Assembly (NCBI GenBank): GCA_037042185.1
Contig: JAXQJY010000022.1
Span: 496,001-560,000, forward strand
Direction of reading: 5' to 3'
DNA from: Sordariomycetes sp. S80-01Y
Taxonomy: Eukaryota; Ascomycota; Sordariomycetes
Length of the DNA: 64,000 nt
Shown here piece by piece: positions 10,872 to 20,565 of the stretch. How positions within the stretch are numbered: the first letter of the stretch is position 1; each line of letters opens with the position of its first letter. The notes under the pieces are model-generated. The model did no database searches. It had not been told where the DNA came from and saw nothing but the letters and a program-made list of their open reading frames with translations. Made by a program: the position numbers and the translations under genes.

Positions 10872-11946
10872 GAGGCGCGAGCGCACGATCAGGATACCAC
10901 GCTGGCGGCCACGGCGTGCATGCCACAAGTGTGCCGACGGTTGAGCTCCAGGCAAACCCCAAGTGGCCCTCGCAAAGACATTGGTCCGAGAAGGGGGACC
11001 TGTGCTAGCGCCAGCGCTGGGGCCGATTGACCGGAGATGGAGATTTCCATGACAGAATCCCGGAGTCGCGACGGGGTCGTCTGGTTGCGCCGCCGAGCCA
11101 ATGGGCGACGGGCAAATATATGAGACTTGATGAAAAAAGGTCTCAGCGAGCTCACCTTGCGCATGACGGTCCATGCAAGCCGACGTTCTCGGCTTCCTGC
11201 CTTTCCCCTTTGCCTCTCAGTCCGGCCCTCGGAGGGGAGGCAAGCAGGAAGCAGGAGGGTGAGCCCAGAGAGTTGGGGAACTCTACAGAACCACATGGTG
11301 GCGGCACGCTAAGAGAGTGGGATGAATCGGCAAGGGCGCGATTAGACCCCGAGACTTGAAGGCTACGGGGCCCTCGCCAACAGCGAAAGAGTACCGAGCT
11401 CGTTGTCGCGTGCTGCTGCTGGGCGGCTGCTGGCGGGACAGATGTCGGGTTCTCGCCCAGGCTGTGGCAGCGCATCGGGCAGGGATCAGCATCTGGGGAA
11501 GCGACACGAATTAGCGAGACGTGAGACGCAGTGTAACGAGTGGCTTTTTTCTGCTTCCTTCGAGAAAAGCTGGGCGGCGCTGCCAGCGAGGCCTCGGGGC
11601 TCGGGTCATAGTTCGGGGGTGGTTTAAAAGGGCCCGGAGTGGATCTGGATCCTCTGGGGCGCCGGCCGAAGCCCGGACGGCGCCTCCAAGAACTGCCCAT
11701 CAGTCGAGATACAGCCGTCAGTTGATTCTGAGAGATCATATCGATGGTCGCACGTCGCATCATCAGTGGCAAGGGCCTGTTCCGACTTCTGCCGTGGAGT
11801 CGCATCAAGGCCGTCCTGAAGTGCTGCTTTCTTGCCATCCCTTGTTCTCGGCGAGGCTGCATACAGGAGGTACATACGTCGTGACAGTGACAGGTCCCGC
11901 ACCACTGGCCAGAGGTTTAGAGTGCCCTGAGACGGAGAATTCCACG

Positions 11947-11955
11947 TCCACCAAT
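11947..11955 (+). promoter_or_regulatory. GARE-type element TCCACCAAT
   Basis: This is an exact match to TCCNCCAAT, the element described upstream of D-galacturonate-induced genes in Aspergillus and linked to the GaaR regulator. It sits about 1.0 kb from the reductase start and 1.2 kb from the aldolase start. Confidence 0.65.
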
Positions 11956-12698
11956 CAGGGACGCGTGTGGCGGAAGGTCCATTACGTACAGACGGTGCCC
12001 CGTTGAGGCTCCCAGAGCTGTTCGGGATCGGCATTCAGGCTGTTCTGAGACCGAAGCTTCGCCTCGTTGCTTGGAGCCCTTGGACAGTCGCAGAACTGAG
12101 GCTTAGCGAGTCTTAAAGACGATTCCACGAATCGACAGTCTTGCGGCTGAAGTGAAGCGACGGGGGCGATCTCAAGGGCTGGTTCCGAGTCGTGACAAGG
12201 TCGGTCGTGGTGGTGCGGGGTCGACGTGGGGGAGGGGTAAAGCGCAGGGGTTTGAAAATCAGCGACAGTGGCAGTGGCTGACAGTCAACCACTGTCAGGT
12301 AGTGCTGGACAGGGGCACGCAGCGCGAGACATTGACGAACATCGACGCTGGACTCGATGAGAACAATGGGATCACTAGGCAATGAAGGAAGAACAGCCAT
12401 ACTATGGGTGCTATTTTCCACTCAACGAAGGCTCTGGTACAGTACTATGCCTTCTCCCAATATTGCACCTCACAGGAGGGACACCCATGACGACAAGGCC
12501 CGATAAGATAAGAGCGGGGCTTCGCATTCAACCGTCGGCTTGACGGGACCTCGTCGTCCCAAATCAAGACCAGCTCGCCGAGATGCCCCAGTTCGAGCCG
12601 CGGTGTCAGTGGGAAACGGAGCTTCAGACCTGACGAGACGCGCTGGACTGGCGCCCTGGACGCGGCCGTTGAGGCTGTTTGCCAGGCGGGGTCTTTTA

Positions 12699-12707
12699 TC
12701 CTCCAAT
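12699..12707 (+). promoter_or_regulatory. GARE-type element TCCTCCAAT
   Basis: This is a second exact match to TCCNCCAAT in the same orientation, about 275 bases upstream of the reductase start codon, a typical activator-site distance. A CreA-like GCGGGG lies 8 bases before it. Confidence 0.7.
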
Positions 12708-12980
12708 GGCTGCCCCTCAATTCGCGTCTCTCTCCAATTTCTCCGTCGCAGTCCCGTCCCGCGCCATCACGACACTCGAAAGCTCACGATATCTGCACGA
12801 GCTGGTAGCCGTCTTGCTACTTTGTGTGAACATCTCTTCTTCGTCTTCCCCTCCCTCCTCATCTCCTTCTCCTACGCCTTCGCCTGCTGTATATACGCAA
12901 GGCTTCCTTTGCCTGAGCTGCTCCAGAGCAAAGCCCCTCCTCCTCCAACTACCCCACCAACCTCGATCACCGCAGTCAAG

Positions 12981-14275
12981 ATGGCTCCTCCCAGCGTGTT
13001 GATGGTAAGTCTGCTTACCTGCTGCTCTGAAACCTCCCCTGACGCTTCCAGGTCGGTACCGGCGAGTACACCACCGGCTTCGTCGGCACAGGCGCCTCCA
13101 TCTCGGACAAGAAGGTGGGCGTCGTCGGCCTCACCCTCTTCGACCTGCGCCGCCGCGGCAAGGTTAGCAACCTGGGCATGGTCGGCGTCAACGGCACCAA
13201 GTTCCCCGCCATCCGCGAGCACCTGACCAAGAACATCACCCAGGCCTACAACGGCCTCGACACCTCCTTCGACAGCTACCCCGACAACAACACCAAGGAC
13301 CCGGACGCGTACAAGGCCGCCATCGACAAGCTCCAGCCCGGCGACGCCATCACCGTCTTCACCCCCGACCCCAGCCACCACCCCATCGCCCTGTACGCCA
13401 TCGAGCGCGGCATCCACGTCCTCCTGACCAAGCCCGCCGTCAAGCAGCTGGACCACCACCAGGAGCTGATCCAGAAGGCGCGCGAGAAGGGCGTCTACGT
13501 CTTCGTCGAGCACCACAAGCGCTTCGACCCGGCCTACGCCGACGCGCGCTTCAAGGCCCAGAAGCTCGGCGACTTCAACTACTTCTACTCGTACATGTCC
13601 CAGCCCAAGTACCAGCTCGAGACCTTCAAGTCGTGGGCCGGCAAGGAGTCCGACATCTCCTACTACCTCAACTCGCACCACGTCGACATCTGCGACTCCA
13701 TGGTGCAGGACAAGTACGTGCCCGTCAAGGTGTCGGCCTCGTCGTCAAAGGGCGTCGCCGAGGACCTGGGCTGCGTCGACGGCACCGAGGACACCATCTC
13801 GGTCCTCGTCACCTGGGCCAAGAAGGACAACCCCTCCAAGCGCGCCGTCGGCGTCTACACTGCCTCGTGGACCGCCCCCGAGCGCGCCGGCGTCCACACC
13901 AACCAGTACTTCCACTACCTGGCCGCCAACGGCGAGGTGCGCGTCGACCAGGCCCACCGCGGTTACGACGTGGCCGACGACAGCGTGGGTCAGCTGCAGT
14001 GGTTCAACCCCTTCTACATGCGCTACGCGCCCGACGAGGACGGCAACTTCCAGGGCCAGACGGGCTACGGTTACGTTAGCATCGAGAAGTTCATCGACGG
14101 CTGCACCCAGGTCAACGACGGCAAGGCCACGCTCGACGACCTGGACAACAAGGGCCTGCCGACCCTCAAGAACACCCTGGCCACCACGGCCATTCTCGAG
14201 GCCGGGCGGAGGAGCATCGACGAGGGGCGCGAGATTCTAATCGAGATTGAGGGTGGCAAGTGGAAGCTGAAGTGA
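12981..14275 (+). CDS. gaaA/gar2: D-galacturonate reductase, GFO/IDH/MocA family
   Basis: Exon 1 (12981-13004) encodes only eight residues (MAPPSVLM). After a 47-base intron (GTAAGT...TTCCAG), exon 2 runs from 13052 to 14275, giving 415 residues. The N-terminus carries a dinucleotide-binding glycine-rich loop (VGTGEYTTGFVG). A Rossmann-type NADP domain follows with HVLLTKPAV, the position of the conserved lysine of this oxidoreductase family, and then HHKRFDP and a C-terminal mixed domain. This is the type represented by the Aspergillus and Botrytis GaaA/Gar2 enzymes, not the aldo-keto reductase type of Trichoderma Gar1. It reduces D-galacturonate to L-galactonate, the first step of the pathway ending with the aldolase next door. 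A TATA-like TGTATATACG lies about 90 bases upstream. Substrate assignment rests on family resemblance plus context. Confidence 0.85.
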
Positions 14276-14542
14276 GCGCGGGCCGCTCGAGATGTAAAGC
14301 CATAGGCACTTTATGAGCTACGACTGAAAATCGAAGTCATTGGGAACTTAAAAACTTCTTACTATTGAGTGTGACGCTGTATATAACCACCTACCTTGGT
14401 GATTCAAAAAGGGGGAATTCCATATCCCCACGTTGTAAAAGGCCAGCCCCACCCAAATATCTTTAATCCAGCTCACCCACGCAAACTCACCTGTCTCATC
14501 AACCTCACCCCCAAACTCCCCCTCAACCCTCCGCACAATATA

Positions 14543-16044
14543 ATGTCAAACCTCACCCAATCCGACCTTCACTTCCTCTCCTCAACGCAGCCCTCCCTGT
14601 CATCCGTCCTCTCCACCCTGCGCCGCAGCAACCTCACCATCCACAACCGCCTCAGGTCGTGCCTCGCCGACGCCGAGTTCGTGCTGCGCGTGCGCGCCGC
14701 CTTCAACAAACCCAGTTCAGAAGCGGACTCCCGGGGCGAGGGAGAGGATGGGGAGGAGCCGGCTGGCCCTGGGAGGCCGTTGATTGCCAACGAGCGCTGC
14801 GGGAGCTGGTACATCCGCCCGCGGGACAAGGGCGGGAGCGCCTACTTCAAGAGCACGGACGGTCACGAGCGCGCTTGGAAGTTCAGCACGAGGAGGTTGA
14901 ATATGCATCTGGTGGGGCTTATTGAGAGGTGTGATGGCGTCATTATCGTTGACTCGACGCGGAGAGGGAAGCGTGCGTATGCCCCCTTTATGTTCACAGT
15001 GGTCTACGAGGCCCAAGAAATAACTTTCCCCAAGAGCTTGAAGAGTAACAAATCCCAGGAATGCCCGACGCCCTATCAACTACAATACCAATATGGTGCA
15101 CGGTCCTAAACCTCTACCTCCTGCCGGATAACCCCCTCTCCAAGGAGCTGCACCTCCCACCATCGCACTCCGCCTCGACGCACGCCCAGATCACAGCCCT
15201 CATCCCTACGTTCGTGCGCTCGCTGCAAGAGCTCAACCTCAGCAGCCTGCCCACCCTCGGCAAGCCGCTGCGCCCGTTCTGGATCACGCAGGAATCGTCA
15301 CTCTCAGGCTGGGCCAGGGGCGACGTGTACGACGACTACCGCCCCGTCGTCTGCTGCACGGCGAGCAGGCGCGTCACCAAGGAGAAGGAGGCCGACGAGG
15401 GCGGCTACATCCAGGGCGCGGGCGACGACACCGAGAACTGGGCTCACGGGCTCACGCCGGATGTCTTCTGGGCCAATGTCGACACCCTGCTGGCGACGGA
15501 GGAGGACGATCTGCCCAGCGTGATTGGAGAGCTGGTGGAGGAGAGAAAGAAGCAGCAGGAGGGCAAGGATGACAGGGTGAGGTTAATGAAACAACTCTCC
15601 GTGACTACTCTGCCCCTGGCCCCGACGGAAAAAGAATGCCAGGTCCTGCTGCTTCCAGAGGTCACAAACTCGGAGGGCTGGGTCAAGTCCCCGCGACGGA
15701 TGGAAGTCGGACTGGGAAAATCTAAGTTAGCGAGCAAGAACCTGCGAACAGCCCTGCCTGAGATAGAAGCCTTTGCGAGCCGATTCCTCTCCTCAAATCC
15801 CCAGGGCGAGATAGTCGTAGCCTGTGAGTCAGGCAAGGACCTGTCGGTGGGCACAGCGCTGGCGCTATCGTGCTACTTATTCGACAACGACGGCAACTTC
15901 AGGATACCGGACGAAAAGACATCTTTCACAAAATCATTTGTTAAGATACGACTGGGTGGAATAATGACGGTATTTCCCGCTGCGAATCCCAGCAGGAATA
16001 CTCTACAGAGCGTGAATAGTTTTCTGATGGACTGGCGGAAATGA
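14543..16044 (+). CDS. RIT1: tRNA A64-2'-O-ribosylphosphate transferase
   Basis: Two exons, 14543-14972 and 15059-16044, give 471 residues. The donor is GTGCGT and the join reads STRRGKRMPDALSTTIPIWC, a stretch typical of Rit1. The other nearby GT (14977) would break the frame. The N-terminal half is the Rit1 N-domain (NERCGSWYI, AYFKSTDGH). The C-terminal part is the dual-specificity-phosphatase-like domain, with VVACESGKDLSVG at its active-site loop. The enzyme adds a phosphoribosyl group to A64 of initiator tRNA-Met, which keeps it out of elongation. A domain-linking insertion rich in E and K lies near residues 330-345. The gene is convergent with the HAD phosphatase gene, 124 bases apart. 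Confidence 0.92.
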
Positions 16045-16168
16045 ATTGCATAGGCTCTTGTCTCGTCGTTTACATCTAAGCATGCTTCTCAGCTCTTCGC
16101 TTTTATCCTCTCTCGTGCCTGAGATCAATTGCATCCCGATCTTCAATGCAGCATCAGAGCTTGGACAG

Positions 16169-16964
16169 TCAAGCCTGACCAGACTCAATCTTCTCCAGGA
16201 TGCCCGGGAACTCGCTCCAGTTGTGCATGATAATCTTGGCTCCCGCGTCCGTCAGCACCTTAACCATCTCCTCCCGCTTGTCCGCCTCGTACGGCCCCAC
16301 GTAGCCCACAACGTAGATGCCCGCCCTGGTGCCGCTGAGGGTTCCGGACTTGGAGTCCTCGATGGCGACGCACTCCTCGGGCTTCTTGCCGAGCTTCTCC
16401 ATTGCGTGCAGGTAGATGGCTGGATCGGGCTTGGAGGTGGGCTTGGGCAGCGAGGTCGCGGCGGAGAAAACAACGTCACCCTGGAAGTACTTGTCCTGGT
16501 CTGCCTTCTCGATGCTGGCGCGCACCCTCCTGAGCGCGCTGGAGCTCACCACGGCCATCAGGTACTTGCCCGTCTTGCTCAGGCGCTCCAGCTCGGCGTC
16601 GACGCCTTCGCAGGGCCGGAGGCTCTGCCTCAGCTTGGCGATGACGGCATCCTCCTCCTTAAGGACGTAGGCCTCGAGGTCGTTGGGCTCGATCTTGATG
16701 TCGTAGCGCTCTTGGAGAGACGTCAGCATGCCGCGGAAGTTCTGGCCGACGAACTCCTGGATGAGGGTCGGGCCGGTGAAGCGCAGCTCGAGGTTACGGT
16801 CGGCGCAGATCTGGTTGATGAGGTCGGCGCAGGCCTCGAAGGCGAGCTCCTCGGAGAGGACGAGGGTGTTGTCGCAGTCGAAGAGGAGGGCGGTGATGTT
16901 GCGCTGCACGACGTCAGACCTGATCGTGACCGAGACCAAGAGGAAGAGGACTTACTTGAGGCAT
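16169..16964 (-). CDS. HAD-superfamily phosphatase (subfamily IA)
   Basis: Exon 1 (16964-16956) is a nine-base micro-exon encoding MPQ, and exon 2 (16903-16169) completes a 247-residue protein. A nearer AG at the end of the intron would put a stop in frame, so the acceptor GTGCAG before CGCAAC was chosen. It restores RNITALLFDCDNTL. All four HAD motifs are present: DCDNT (nucleophile and acid), VVSSS (motif II), the lysine in SKPDPAIYLHAMEKLG (motif III) and AIEDSKSG (motif IV). This is the group containing phosphoglycolate, 2-deoxyglucose-6-phosphate and glycerol-3-phosphate phosphatases. The exact substrate cannot be read from the sequence. It is probably cytosolic, since no targeting signal is seen. 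Confidence 0.85.
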
Positions 16965-17909
16965 GATGGCGGTATTCACGGGGGTGTTGGCTGGAGTTCT
17001 GGAGGTGTCAATGGAAGGAAACCGTAGTGTGATGGCGATGTCGAGGAGGGACGGCCGAGAGAGATCAGCGATGGACTTACAGAAAAGAGGAGCAGCAGCT
17101 GGAGCTTCAACGATGATGTTCAGAAAGTGGGGCAGCACCGACAGGACGAGGATGCAGGCACGATTTGACTCAAGCAATTCGATGGCAGGAGCTCCTCTTC
17201 ACCAACGGAAAGAGGGGCAGTACTATTAAAGTGAAGCCCAACCGGCAAACAGAGGACATCCGTAAAATACCTCACAATGGCGAGCCAGCCGCGGTCTAAT
17301 TCACTCTCCATGTCAGGACCGCGCCAGACTCAGCCATCGGCACGACGGGCAGCTTTTCATATGCACTTTCGGCCGGTGTGCTGCCCTGTGATGGCTGGAT
17401 GTAACCAAACACGGCGCCGCCCACACGCCTCGCGTTCCGCGTTGACCCGACATTTCCAATATCTCACCACATGTCATCTAATCCAGACACCTGCGGTCAT
17501 TAACGCTCTAAGCTGTCAAACGCTGCTCGTAGTTGAAACCGACGAGGGGAGACACCGCGTTGCCGGAGCGAAGGTCCGGTCTGTGCGGTAAGTTGCCCCT
17601 CACTAAGAGCGGGAAGGGAGGGGCAGAAACGACCTGTGTCGTCATCGTCTCGAATTGGGTGCGCGAGCGCGATCACGAGCAGCCTCACTTTCACAGATGG
17701 GAAATCCAGGTTCCAGGGTTGATATGGGCTCATGTCAAAAATAACTCTCTAACCAAGCGGTTCCAACTGGTATATCATGAAATCTACCTAAAAAGGGGAA
17801 ACATCACATCCCGTGATTTCAACATCCATGCCGCCACCTGAAAAGCAAATACCCAACCGAAACGCCTTGTACTCATGCTACATCATCGCCTCATCCACTC
17901 ATCTTCTCA
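16965..17909. other. Intergenic between HAD phosphatase and J-protein genes
   Basis: The left part is the promoter and 5' UTR of the HAD gene and the right part is 3' flank of the SIS1-type gene. No gene is supported. Confidence 0.4.
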
Positions 17910-19214
17910 TCACAGAATTTCTCTCAGCTTGGCCTTCTGATCCGTCGTTAGGCTGCTCGGGAACTTAACCTTGCACCTGATGATCAGATCACCCCTTTGT
18001 CCGGCTTTCTTTGAGATGGGCATCCCCAGCCCTGGATATCTCTCCTCGCTGCCAGGCTGAGTCGGTCCGCCTTTGTCGAGCGAGATGGTCTTGCCGTCGA
18101 TGGTCGTCACCGTCCGCTTCCAACCGGTGAGTGCTTCTTTCAGAGTCAACTCGATTGGGTAGACGAGGTCGTTATCCTCTCGTTGGTACAGAGGGTGTGG
18201 TTTCTGTCGTCAATTGTTAGCATCTCTCTCTCAGATAGCATCGGAGAGGGTTCAGCTTACCTCTTCCAAGACAAAATGAAGATCTTGCCTTCCACCCTCA
18301 ACTTGATCTCCCACTCCCTTGAACTTGATCTTGCTTCCCTTCTTCAGGCCCGCCTTGATCGGCACTTCGAGTATCTGATCCTTGGTAATTTGCTTCCCCG
18401 ATGCGTCGAACCGCTTGGCCTTGATCTTCATCTTCTTGGTCACGCCGTTGAACAATTCCTCCAGCGTGAGTGGCAGTGGCCGTTCGACTGAGAGCATCTC
18501 CTGTGGCTCGGTACGGTTCGCGCCCGCTCCGCCAAAGGATCGCGCGCCACCTCGTGCACGTGGTGCGCCACCCATGCCACCGAACATGTCAAAGTCGTCC
18601 TCCATACCACCCATACCGCCCATGCCGCCCATGCCGCCGCCGCCGCCTCCGCCAGAGTTCCTCATGAATTCGGCAAAGATGTCCTCCGGGTTTGTGAAGT
18701 TGAAGCCTCCGGGACCACCGCCGCCCGTGCTGAAGTGGAACGTCCTGCCCCCTCCGCCGGGCATGCCGCCAAAACCACCAGGCATGCCACCAAAGCCGCC
18801 GGGCATTCCACCGGCACCACCAGGGAATCCGCCGGCCTCGCCTGGCTCAGGCGGTGGTGGTCCTCCACGGGTGAGGAAGTCGAGGCCATACTGGTCGTAG
18901 ACCTTGCGCTTTTCCGGATCGGACAGAATTTCATAGGCTTGGGAGCACTCTTTGAACTTCTCGGCAGCGTTGGGGTTGTCCTTGTTTTTGTCGGGGTGGT
19001 GCTTTAGTGCTGCTTTTCTATTGGATGTTAGTTTTGCTTATCTTCAAGGTTGCTTCCCTCCGTATGCCACTACCACGACGGGGTGGGTGATGGGGAGTTG
19101 AGATAGGTCGGGAAGGGGGGTTTTCTTTGCTTACCTGTAGCCTTTCTTGATTTCCTCCTGACTCGCCTCGGGCTTCACGCCCAATGAATCGTAGAGCTTC
19201 GTTTCTTTCACCAT
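17910..19214 (-). CDS. SIS1: Class B DnaJ/Hsp40 co-chaperone, SIS1/PSI1 type
   Basis: Three exons, 19214-19135, 19017-18261 and 18203-17910, give 376 residues. Residues 1-70 are a J domain ([20 protein letters not shown]) with the HPD tripeptide at 34-36, which stimulates the Hsp70 ATPase. Residues about 75-180 are a long G/F- and G/M-rich linker with repeats of GGFGGMPG and GGMGGM. There is no cysteine-rich zinc domain, which makes it class B. The rest is the two-barrel C-terminal substrate-binding domain ([37 protein letters not shown]). Donors are GTAAGC at both introns. It should act with Hsp70 in cytosol and nucleus on nascent and aggregated proteins. The G/M repeats could be length-variable between strains. 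Confidence 0.93.
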
Positions 19215-19305
19215 CTTGACTGTCCTCGTAGTCTCGTAATCAGGTCAAGATCAGAGTGCGTCACGCACAGCTCAATCGTCGCGAGCGCAGCGCGGTGCTT
19301 GGAGT

Positions 19306-19330
19306 AATCGCAATCGCAATCGCAATCGCA
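19306..19330. repeat. Hexanucleotide microsatellite (AATCGC)n
   Basis: About four uninterrupted copies of AATCGC lie about 100 bases upstream of the J-protein start codon, probably in its 5' leader or promoter. Confidence 0.8.
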
Positions 19331-20232
19331 GTAGCGGTGTATCGTATCGTCAGGTCGTGTTGCGGGTATGAGAGGATGTCGTACAGGGCTTTGAGTGTGG
19401 GAAAAACAGAATGGAATGCTAAAAAAGCAGGAAGAAGTTGGTCGAGGCCGATCTCGACTACTGCTCGCCCGGCCGGCCGCACGGTGGGGCGTGGGAGCTT
19501 GTGGAAGCTTCGCTCGGGTGACGTATGAAAGACCGGGGTTGTGACGGCGACTGTGCGCAACGAGCCTAGATTGACGGTTGAGCCTCACTCGATTTCGCGA
19601 TGGCGGTAAACTCGCGCGTCAGAGGTTTTCCTTTGAGGAGAAGAGTATTCGCAGTACACTAGTGGTTGGAAATATGTTGTGTGCTCATGCGAACTCATCA
19701 GCAATGCGGCCCGATGTGCTTTGGGCTTTTTGACGCCGCCGGACTGGGCATGTGGGTCAGATGTGAACGACGACAATGACCCATCTGGCACCTAGGAGGC
19801 TTGTCTACTACCTAGGCTTGAGCTCAAGAATAGCTACTATTTCTATGTATTTTTTTTCATCCCTTCATTCACTAGGGCCATACCTGTCCTTTTGAAAATG
19901 ACTGTGCGAGCCAGGTGGATGGGCTGAAGGAGGGACTTACTGCTTAGATCGAAGCTTCTGGAAGCTTCTATGAGCCAACTCCCCAAGCCTCCCGTAACCG
20001 TCACCCTGACATCACACAAGGGGTCGGAACCAAAAAGGGGTCGACGACAAGGAAAAGCAGTTTGAGGAGCAGCAAGGTTGTTAACTCGGTAAAGCTGCTT
20101 GCCAGCCATATCAATGTTCGCTACTTATGCAATGTGTATACATGTGGTACCGGCAATGCTACTGGTATCAAATACCAAATGCTGCCTCCCCCCAAACGCC
20201 TGCCAACATGACGAGGGCCTTCAATGACCAGG
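19331..20232. other. Intergenic, J-protein promoter and 3' flank of the UIM gene
   Basis: The left part is promoter of the J-protein gene. An ATG-initiated frame of 88 codons on the minus strand (19843-20109) has no recognised domain and lies in the expected 3' UTR of the UIM gene. I do not call it. Confidence 0.4.
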
Positions 20233-20565
20233 TCACCTTTTGACAACACAACATGAGTCGGATCCGGAAAGGCTACGGGGATTTCCCACCTCTGCCTTTG
20301 ACAGCTCTCGCCTTGTTAAAGTGTTTGGCTTCGCCATGCCCTCCAGCGCCTCCGTCGCAAGCTCACTCTGCGTTTCAGGGGCTGAGACATACGAATTGGC
20401 GTCCGAGTTCTCGCTCAAAGCCTCTTCAAGTGTGCTTGTCGGCTCGGCCTCAGGATCTGATGATGTGACGGTCGGCTGAGCTTCCTCTAGGCTGTCATCC
20501 TCTAGGTTGTCATCCTCTGGCATGTGCTTGACCTCCACGACCTTGGTGACAAAGGCTGACTCGTC
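20233..20565 (-). other. In-frame 110-codon continuation after the UIM gene's TAG
   Basis: Directly after the TAG at 20568-20566 the same frame stays open for 110 codons (DESAFVTKVVEVKHMPEDD..., then an acidic E/S/T-rich stretch) to a second stop at 20233. The composition continues that of the preceding acidic tail. It may be translated by stop read-through, be part of the gene in relatives, or be spliced in. None of these can be decided from sequence alone. Confidence 0.4.

Larger units (their letters stand above)
10738..12980. promoter_or_regulatory. Shared bidirectional promoter of gaaC and gaaA
   Basis: This 2.2 kb region lies between the start codons of the aldolase (leftward) and the reductase (rightward) and contains no supported gene. 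It holds two copies of TCCNCCAAT and a palindromic TATA-like CTTATAAG on the aldolase side. It also holds several SYGGRG matches that could bind the carbon catabolite repressor CreA, including a close pair at 12215-12220 (GCGGGG) and 12226-12231 (GTGGGG) and one at 12686-12691 (GCGGGG). Induction by galacturonate and glucose repression are inferred from these elements and from the known behaviour of the orthologous genes. Confidence 0.7.

Noticed and set aside
11152-11862. Long minus-strand frame inside the gaaA/gaaC promoter
   Set aside because: Low-complexity Arg/Ser/Pro content typical of a GC-rich non-coding strand, and no recognised domain.
19843-20109. Minus-strand ATG frame of 88 codons after the UIM gene
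   Set aside because: No domain or splicing pattern. Its position in a probable 3' UTR makes it a chance frame.
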